DNA from: Amaranthus tricolor
Lineage: Eukaryota > Streptophyta > Magnoliopsida > Caryophyllales > Amaranthaceae
Reading direction: 5' to 3'
DNA: 64,000 nucleotides
Assembly (NCBI RefSeq): GCF_026212465.1
Contig: NC_080050.1
Span: 32,853,070 to 32,917,069 of the forward strand
Part shown: positions 57,130 to 64,000 of the stretch, one piece after another
Numbering within the stretch: the stretch's first letter is position 1
How the letters are laid out: every line of letters begins with the position of its first letter
The notes under the pieces: model-generated
What the model was told of the DNA's origin: nothing
Databases searched by the model: none
The model's input: only the letters and a program-made list of their open reading frames with translations
Translations under genes and position numbers: made by a program

Positions 57130-58116
57130 CTAACTTTTGATCATTTCAAACCCCAAGATCCTGGTAAATCTCTGCAAGGTTCCATCTTCCCCTACTATGT
57201 AAGTGCCATCTGGTTCATCTTTGGGGGTGGGTGGGTAAATCTCCTCTTCCTTCCTATTCCTAGAGACTAGAATCTTCTTGGGCTTAGTGTCCTTCCTGAT
57301 TTCCTCCCATTTCCTCATGGTGAAGGCTCTAGCATTAGGACAATCTTTTTTATAATGGCCTCTCCCATTGCATTTAAAACATACTATATCCTTTGGAGGT
57401 GCATCTGCTCTCAGAATGTTGGTTTTTTGAACATTACTTGGTGTATTCCTAGGTGCAACTGTAGTGTTTGAATTGCTAGGAGTGAAGGTCCTAGTGGTCC
57501 TGCTATAGGAAGTATTTGATTGTTGCTTCTTCCTACTGGCATATCTCTCAATCTCAATGGCTAAATTGCCTGTTGCATGCACTATGAGGTTGGCTGTAAA
57601 CATCAGTTTCCCTCTAATGTCTTCCCTTAGCCTTGCTATGAACTTACCCACTCTTAATTCTTCACTGTCATTAACATCACACAGAACAGTAAGTCTTTCC
57701 CATTCCTGAATGTACTCCTGCACTGATTTGGTTCCTTGTGTTAATGTGTTAAACTGGACATACAATTGCTGTCTATAAGTGGGTGGTACATACTTCCTCT
57801 TTATGTGTTTCTTTAGTTTTTCCAAGGTGGCAATCCTACCCCTCCCTTCCCTAGTTCTTTGTCTCTGCAGTCCTTCTAATCAAGTGGAAGCTATCTTAGT
57901 CATCTTTACTTTGGCCAACTTAAACTGATGATCAGGTGGGGTTTCTTTGTACTCAAAGTATTGGTCCATTCTAGCTTCCCGGTCTAAGTAATGTTCTGGG
58001 TCATGAGAATAACCATCAAAGTCAGGGATGTCGATTTTTATGGTTCGATCTTCGTGGTTTCTAGGGTTAGGGTTTTGTGGTCTTTCAATTTGATTGTTCA
58101 TTCCCATATTATTCAT
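57130..58116 (-). pseudogene. Gypsy gag remnant
   Basis: Two open segments (58116-57880 and 57825-57130) carry the usual gag start (IDIPDFDGYSHDPEHYLD), the capsid-like central part (VQEYIQEWERLTVLCDVND) and the zinc knuckle CFKCNGRGHYKKDC. They are separated by a stop near 57880. The frame ends only about 40 bp before integrase sequence begins, showing that protease and polymerase were deleted. Confidence 0.9.
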
Positions 58117-59358
58117 CCCCTATAACAGTCTGTGCATGTTCTCTTCCAACCACTCAAATCTTCCCTCCATATCCATATTCATTATTAAACAACACAAAAG
58201 ATTAACAATCAGAAATCACAAAGAAAATTTTGAATTTACGCACGCAGAAATCAGGAAACTAATGTCAGAAATCAAAATTATATGCACAATTATTCCTAAT
58301 CTGTGTTAACACGAAAATTCAATGAATTCAATGATAGGTACAGGCAATAATACTCTCTGAAAATGTATTGTAACAATACTACCTATTCTTGATTGAGTTG
58401 CAACGCAGATTATGTCACACTTCTTACCACCGAGAAATTTTCAGAACAAACACCTATTTGTTCTTGATTTTTCCTTCTGTGTACCTTTCCCTTCCTCGTG
58501 TCCAAGGCTCTGATACCAAGTTGATGCAAATCTAAGACAAACCAGATCCTCTAGATTGCATAGATGAGAATTAACCCAATATAAGACTTTGAAACCCAAT
58601 GATTTACACACAAGACTGATTTACACAGCCTTTGTCAATCACAAACACAACCAAGAAACTGGTTCTTGATATGATTGTGATGAACTAGTCAGGTTTGGCT
58701 TCACTCACCACACCTGTCTAATTCCCTTACACAATTCAAGGATACTTCCTTGGATTGAATGATTTCTTGAAATTCCGGTGATTGTTCCACAATCAGGGAA
58801 ATCCAAAAGAGATGCTCCACACCTCTTGATGAAGTTTTGCACACACAAACACTTCTAAACACAATTTGTTTGACAACTGAATTACTTGAGTAATACTTGA
58901 CTACCTCTTTACAAAGGAAATCCTAGGCATATTTATAGATTTTGGCTTACTACTAGCCGTTACAACTCATGCCTTAAACACGTGATTTATTAATTACAAA
59001 AACAAAAATAACAGGAAACAAAAATCAAGTCAGCTACAAAAGGAAGCTTTGTTTTTCTGTCTGACTGGGCTCCTTGGCTCATGTCCTCTGTCACGTGCTT
59101 GGATTCCTTGGCCTTGATCATTGTTCTCCTTTGTAGTCTGTCTTGCAGGCTACCTCAGTGTCCCCTAGATTGACCAAGAAAGCTCTTGTACCCCTCGTGT
59201 TTAGCCCATGTAAGGTGGCTTGGCAGTCAGTTTGTTCAATCTGGTCTGTTTCTGGTATTGAGTTGTTGGGCAGCCTTTGTTGGTCTTCTTGGGCTGAGTT
59301 TGGATCTTCTCTTGGGCCTGCCTTGCTACCTTCTCTTGAAACATGTGCATTTGTTTCA

Positions 59359-60786
59359 CAATTACACTTATCACAAGTGAATATTTGTTGAATTAGTTTT
59401 TAATTTAATTATAATGTCAATAATTTAACTAATTAAACTCACTTAGACTTCAGAAACGAAGAATCTAAGGAGAATCCCACATCCAAAATACATAATGCAA
59501 GTTCATTGTATAACCAAGAGATTATGAAATGTAATTATACGTTGAATTGCAAGACTAAAATACTTCCCAATTATTAGGGCTAGGGTTATCACAAATTAAG
59601 AGAGATCATAAGAGAGCGATTGTAATTTGTGAGTGAGAATCTTGATTCATCTTGTAGTTCTTTGCGGTTCATAGTGAAATTGTTCGTTCTCGATGCCGGT
59701 GGTTGTAGCTATCACATTGATAGTGAATTCCATTAAATCTCTGGTGTTATTTCTTATTATTTGGTTAAATTTCTTTGTTGTATCATTATTGTTCATCGAT
59801 CTTGTTTTTGTTGTCACACAACAAACTTTGAATACAATACTAATGATTTTGGGAGTATAATACTCAAATTTTCTCAAACACGATAAGATTTAATATTTCA
59901 CAAAATAAATGAGTAGCTTTAGTTAGGAGTACTTAGAAGTTGGTATTTGTAAGGGAAAATGGAGTTTTTGTTGTCCGCAAGTTCTGGTGACCGAACATAA
60001 CATCTCACAATGAATGGCCCTACAAAGGACCATGTGAATTATAGTACTTGATCTACTGATATTGCTTTACAGGGACAGACCCCGAAATTTAGAAATGGGG
60101 TTGCACAAATTTATTTAATATGTAAAATAAAATTAAAATTTTATTTTTTACATTACGTCAATAAAGCATGAAATAGAATATGTAATAATAATATATTTAT
60201 TAACGGTCCTTTTGTACCAAAAAAACTAATATTTAAATATCATATAGGTACTGATCATTTTCCTTTAAAAAATATGATCATTATTTAAAATTAAACAAAC
60301 ATGTTAAAAAAATAATACATATATAATTTTGTAGGGAGAAAAAGAATGTATAAACTATAATGTAATCTTGATTTATTTCTTAACAAAGTATAATTTATTT
60401 CTTAACAAAAAGCTTGCTTTATACAAAAACATTAAGAAAACTAAACAAAGTTTTACATCTATTTATTTTTTTACTGAAATAAACTTAATATTATAACTAA
60501 TTATATATGTTTTTATTTAATACTTCCTTCAATTCATTATAACAGTCTCATTTGATTTTTACACTTTATCCAATTTATTAATTTAATGCTAAATATATGT
60601 ATTTTCTAATCGAGTATAATTAAAAATTACAAAAAACTGATATTAATAAAATTTATATTGACACGAATTAAATAAGAATTCACTTAATCATATTTTGACA
60701 TCTAAATTAAAAACAAATACAAATTAATTGATCGAAGAATAATGTTTAAAAATTAAATGAGATAATTTCTTTGAATTTGAGGATGT
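59359..60786. other. Intergenic DNA with a possible hAT terminus
   Basis: AT-rich. Near 60072 CAGGGACAGACCCCGAAATT resembles the start of plant hAT MITEs (CAGGGGCGGA-type), but no matching right end was found. Otherwise nothing is recognised. Confidence 0.4.
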
Positions 60787-60791
60787 ATAAT

Positions 60792-61742
60792 TGATGCGTG
60801 AATGGGTTGAATGCTCCAAGAACCCGATAATTCCCTCCAAGAACCTATGTCAAGACTGGTCTTGACACAATGACACAACACACAAGCCTTCTGTTTTGAA
60901 TGAAAAACAGAAGGTTGGCCAGAACAACTCCAAGGAATGGTTCCTATGCCGTAGATAGAGACAGATGATCTTTACTTGATCAACTGGCCCCTTCCTCACA
61001 CTCAAATTGAAATTCACTCTCTCAATTCTTGTGGAACGAAACTGAATACTCACTTTGCTTCACTCACAAAGGAACTATTCAGGACAGCAATAGAGAACAA
61101 TTACTTGAAGGAATTTGTATTGAACAATCTGAATGAATTGATACAAATGAGGGTGTCCCTTTATATAGGACCCTAACGGCTAGTTTAGGCGCCGAACAAG
61201 CATAACTACCTCCGTGTCTAATTATTAAAGTGTGTGCAATACATGAGAATTAAAACAAAATACAATTAACAACTGAAATCAGCCTTATCAGTACACTGAC
61301 GAACACATGACCTTGTAGCTATACTCGTGGGTTCTGTGAGGACTATTGGCATTGTCCTTGGACCCTGGCTTTTTGGTCCATGTATAGAGATGCCCTCCTC
61401 TGAGTTTCCACGTTTATTTATGCACCAGGTTGGGCTCTCAACGTTGTGTAAGGTAGGCTGACAGACAGTTTGTCGTTCTGTCTGTTCTGCTGTCTGTTGG
61501 TCATGCTACAGGCTTCTGTTTTGCTTGAGTGTTGCTGGGAGGTCCTCCATTGATTCCTCCTGGTCTTTCCATGCCTTGATACTCATGCTTGGTCCAGATT
61601 GGAGGTGGTCTTCCTAAGCTTTCATGCCCAAGTCCGTAAGTTCAGCAATGCCCAAGTCAGTAGCAATAGGTTCAGTAATGATATTGATCCAATTATGCTC
61701 CTCATGGTTTATCTCGGATTATAGGTGTTAATAATTGGATCA
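60792..61742 (-). mobile_element. Solo LTR (951 bp) of a Gypsy-type element
   Basis: Plus-strand ends TGATGCGTGAATGGG and TTGGATCA, with a perfect 5-bp duplication ATAAT on both sides (60787-60791, 61743-61747). On the minus strand a TATA region (CCTATATAAAGGG, near 61156-61168) lies upstream of the TGATGC end, as in the LTR at 58522, where the layout is parallel. No internal region or second LTR is present. Confidence 0.8.
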
Positions 61743-61747
61743 ATAAT

Positions 61748-62034
61748 ATTATTGTTTGTCTAGGGTCAAGGCAAACTCATGTACTGTATTGAAATTTTGG
61801 TTGCGTTAATACTCCTATATCTAATTGTCCACATATTGACAAGTAAATTACATTTGTTGGAGTGGTTTGTAATGCGTGCAACATGCGTCAGTGCTCATTG
61901 TGGTTTCAAGTACCATTCGTTTCAAAAGAAATTTTTTTAATTTTTTTTAACGGGGTTGCTGGGGCCACCCAAACCCAGGCATTTAAGGAAAAAATAAAAT
62001 AGATAAGATAAATTATTAAAAAATAAAATAAAGA
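61748..62034. other. Spacer between solo LTR and foldback element
   Basis: AT-rich; nothing recognised. Confidence 0.45.
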
Positions 62035-62421
62035 AATAAGACGAAAATCAACTTATTTATAAAAACAAGCGTCCAATTTACAAACCTGAGGTTTGATTAG
62101 TAACTGCGAACAGGTGCTTAATTTTTTTAAAAAGGCAAAAAAGTTGTTCGCAGTTACTAACTACGAACAGGATCGTTGAATTTTTTGACCCTGTTCACAG
62201 TTACTAACTGTAAACACCATCAAGCATAATGGGTCTGTTAGTGACTGCGAACATGGTCAAAAAAGTCAACAGTCCTGTTCGCAGTTAATAACTACGAACA
62301 ACTTTTTTGCCTTTTTAAAAAATTAAGCAACTGTTCGCAATTACTAACTGCGAACAGAACCAAATCTCAGGTTTGAAAATTAAATGTTTATTTTTTAAAA
62401 TAAGTTAATTTACGTCTTATT
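62035..62421. mobile_element. Foldback element built of nested palindromes
   Basis: Outer arms AATAAGACG (62035) and CGTCTTATT (62413) pair, as do inner blocks around CAAACCTGAG and CTCAGGTTTG. Throughout the centre the word GTTCGCAGTTACTAACT and its complement alternate many times, so small palindromes are nested in one ~390-bp hairpin. There is no coding potential. No target duplication was resolved. Confidence 0.75.
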
Positions 62422-63044
62422 CCGCGCCTTTTTTTATAAATTAACTTATTTATTTCAATAATTCGCATCCAAGTAGGTCCATCTCTGCTCCTTCATGTTA
62501 ACCATAATAATTAATGCAAATTTATATTCACAATTCTTATTCCCACGAACCTACTTAACTCCACCATCAGTTCCCAATTCTCAATCCTCAATTCCCGATT
62601 CCGATTTTCATCATCTCTTGTCAAATTCCGATCCCTCAAAGTAAACTAAGATTATTATTTTTTTTTTATTCATTATTCATTATATGTGAACTTATTATCA
62701 TTACTAATTTCGCTTTATTACTACTTCTGTTAAATAATTTTTTTTTGAAACATAAATGTTTTAAAGTGAGGATGACTATGATTTCAAAAAGAAAAAGTGA
62801 GGATGACTATTTTTAAACATTGTGAATTATCGATCATCATGTGTCGAATACCAAGTTGCTTTACATCGCATTCCTTCCAATTAGGTGAATATATGTATTT
62901 TGTTGAAATATAAAGCATCCTTAATTAAGATTCGATCCTAGGACTTTGTCTGTCAAAGACGATATATGTTTTAACTGAAACCAAAACAAATTCTCTAGAA
63001 GAATATGTGTATTGATTTGATGAACTCTAAATGAATAATATAAC
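62422..63044. other. Intergenic DNA between two foldback elements
   Basis: Pyrimidine-rich stretch around 62530-62640, then AT-rich sequence. No gene recognised. Confidence 0.4.
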
Positions 63045-63505
63045 AGGTGCTCTCTTGAGAGGCCATCTTTTGTAATGATGGCTCTCAAAAGCACAGTCTA
63101 AATCTAATTTATTTTAATTAAAAAAAAATTGCTGATGAAATCAAAGCACGCGTATCAAGTGGAATGTGAAAAGTCATTTAATATATTTGAGGTTATAATA
63201 ATATTTATTTAGATTATAACATAATACATTTGGTGTTATACTACCATATATTTGGGGGTTATAACATGATATATTTGAAGTTATAAGTTATAACCCCAAA
63301 TATATGATGGTATAACACCAATTGTATTATATTATAAACCCAAATAAATATTGTTATAACCCTAAATATATTATGTGACTTTTCACATTTCACTTAGCAT
63401 ATGCGCTTTGATTTCAGCAGCAGTTTTTTAAAAATTAACATAAGTTAGATTTGGACTGAGCTTTTGAGAGTCGTCTTTACAAAAGACAGTGTCAAGTAAG
63501 AACTT
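63045..63505. mobile_element. Foldback MITE with ~220-bp inverted arms
   Basis: Left-arm blocks CATCTTTTGTAATGATGGCT, CTCAAAAGCACAG, GAAATCAAAGC and GTGAAAAGTCA appear in inverted order in the right arm, and the arms meet near 63278 in TTATAAGTTATAA. Long inverted arms around almost no loop are typical of MULE-type foldback elements. The exact ends and target duplication are uncertain. Confidence 0.7.
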
Positions 63506-63519
63506 GTGATAAAAAAAAA

Positions 63520-63725
63520 TAAAAAATTACTCTAAATAATCCAATCTTTTTACAATAATCCTAACTATGGATTAACCATGAATAATCCAAACTGGGTCTT
63601 TACCAAGAAGAGACCGGAGTAACCTGTAACTTGTTACAACATGTACATTTTGCCAAAAAAAAAATTAAAATAAGATTATAAAACTTAAAAAGTTAATTAA
63701 AAATTAAAAAACATGAAAAAAAAAA
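63520..63725. mobile_element. MITE copy C (same family as 1576 and 38406), partial
   Basis: It shares AATTACTCTAAATAATCCAA and ATTAACCATGAATAATCC with copy A in the same order, then continues into a similar AT-rich core. The right inverted arm was not found, so it looks truncated. Confidence 0.6.
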
Positions 63726-64000
63726 TCCTAACGACCCAAACCCCTCCCTAACTGCCACCCCCCTCCCCACTGCCACCACCTTCTTCCCTTCTCTTGTTAG
63801 CAGCCCGCAGCCACCATTTCCACCATCACACTGACCAACCTCACCTCCTTCCTCCCCAACCAACAACCCTGTAGCCCACAAGAGTACCAGATCGTCACCA
63901 CCACCATTATCAATCTCTTCAAACACACACCACCAGTCAACATTTGTCCTCATTTGTAATTGAGATGTAATCCAATTGAAGTGGAGGTGAAATTGGCGTG
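63726..64000. other. C-rich terminal stretch, nothing recognised
   Basis: The plus strand is unusually C-rich with many CCACC words. The open frames across it are low complexity and run to the window edge. Coding status cannot be judged. Confidence 0.3.

Larger units (their letters stand above)
53139..59358 (-). mobile_element. Ty3/Gypsy LTR retrotransposon, internally deleted, with nested solo LTR
   Basis: On the minus strand. The 5' LTR is 58522-59358 (837 bp). The 3' LTR is 53139-55955 but is interrupted by a solo LTR; removing the insertion and one target copy leaves 838 bp, matching the 5' LTR. Next to the 5' LTR the minus strand reads TTGGTATCAGAGCC, an initiator-Met tRNA primer site. 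Next to the 3' LTR it reads AAGAGGGAGGAGT, the polypurine tract. Flanks TAATT and CAATT are a target duplication with one change. The 2.57-kb interior has gag and integrase but no protease, reverse transcriptase or RNase H, so it is non-autonomous. Primer type and integrase sequence suggest a chromovirus-type lineage (inference). Confidence 0.93.

Noticed and set aside
63693..63953. Gly/Val-rich minus-strand open frame at the window edge
   Set aside because: Low-complexity translation of a C-rich stretch; no supporting motif, and its continuation is outside the window.

Overview
This is a plant nuclear genomic window. Genes have many short GT-AG introns, intergenic DNA is AT-rich, and plant transposable elements of nearly every class are present. 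The best taxonomic clue is a complete chloroplast GAPDH B-subunit gene (GAPB): its 451-residue precursor is the length I recall for spinach and very similar throughout, including the transit peptide. That points to a chenopod/Amaranthaceae (Caryophyllales) relative of spinach; the species cannot be fixed from the sequence alone.

Layout: 1-4.6 kb is a transposon graveyard (LINE fragment, MITEs, a short LTR element inserted into the last bases of a MITE, and a 289-bp TRIM with perfect target-site duplication). 6.3-10.2 kb (+) is a clade-3-type glutamate receptor-like channel gene of 6 exons. 10.8-13.4 kb (-) is GAPB, 9 exons, convergent with the receptor gene. 14.4-19.4 kb (-) is a 5-exon gene for a small plastid membrane protein. 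It is divergent from an MLO-family seven-transmembrane gene (+, 21.3-34.0 kb, 15 exons). The MLO gene is interrupted inside exon 14 by a 4,959-bp Ty1/Copia element and shows two further reading-frame conflicts, so I call it broken. 35.0-40.5 kb (+) is OEP21, a chloroplast outer-envelope channel, whose last exon lies beyond a 3.7-kb intron. 46.5-47.1 kb (+) is a single-exon ATL8/ATL80-type RING-H2 ubiquitin ligase gene. From 47 kb to the end no host gene is recognised. That part holds LINE remnants, MITEs, a deleted Ty3/Gypsy element carrying a nested 2-kb solo LTR, another solo LTR, and two long foldback elements.

The genes are ordinary neighbours, not an operon or pathway cluster. Three of the six (GAPB, the small plastid protein, OEP21) encode nuclear-made plastid proteins, which may be coincidence. 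Exon coordinates were derived by hand from splice signals, phase and family knowledge; all intact gene models close with consistent phase. No tRNA or rRNA gene and no CRISPR array was seen. I did not find a clearly new biological system. The most noteworthy items are the broken MLO allele, the resolvable nested insertions, and the long hairpin elements.
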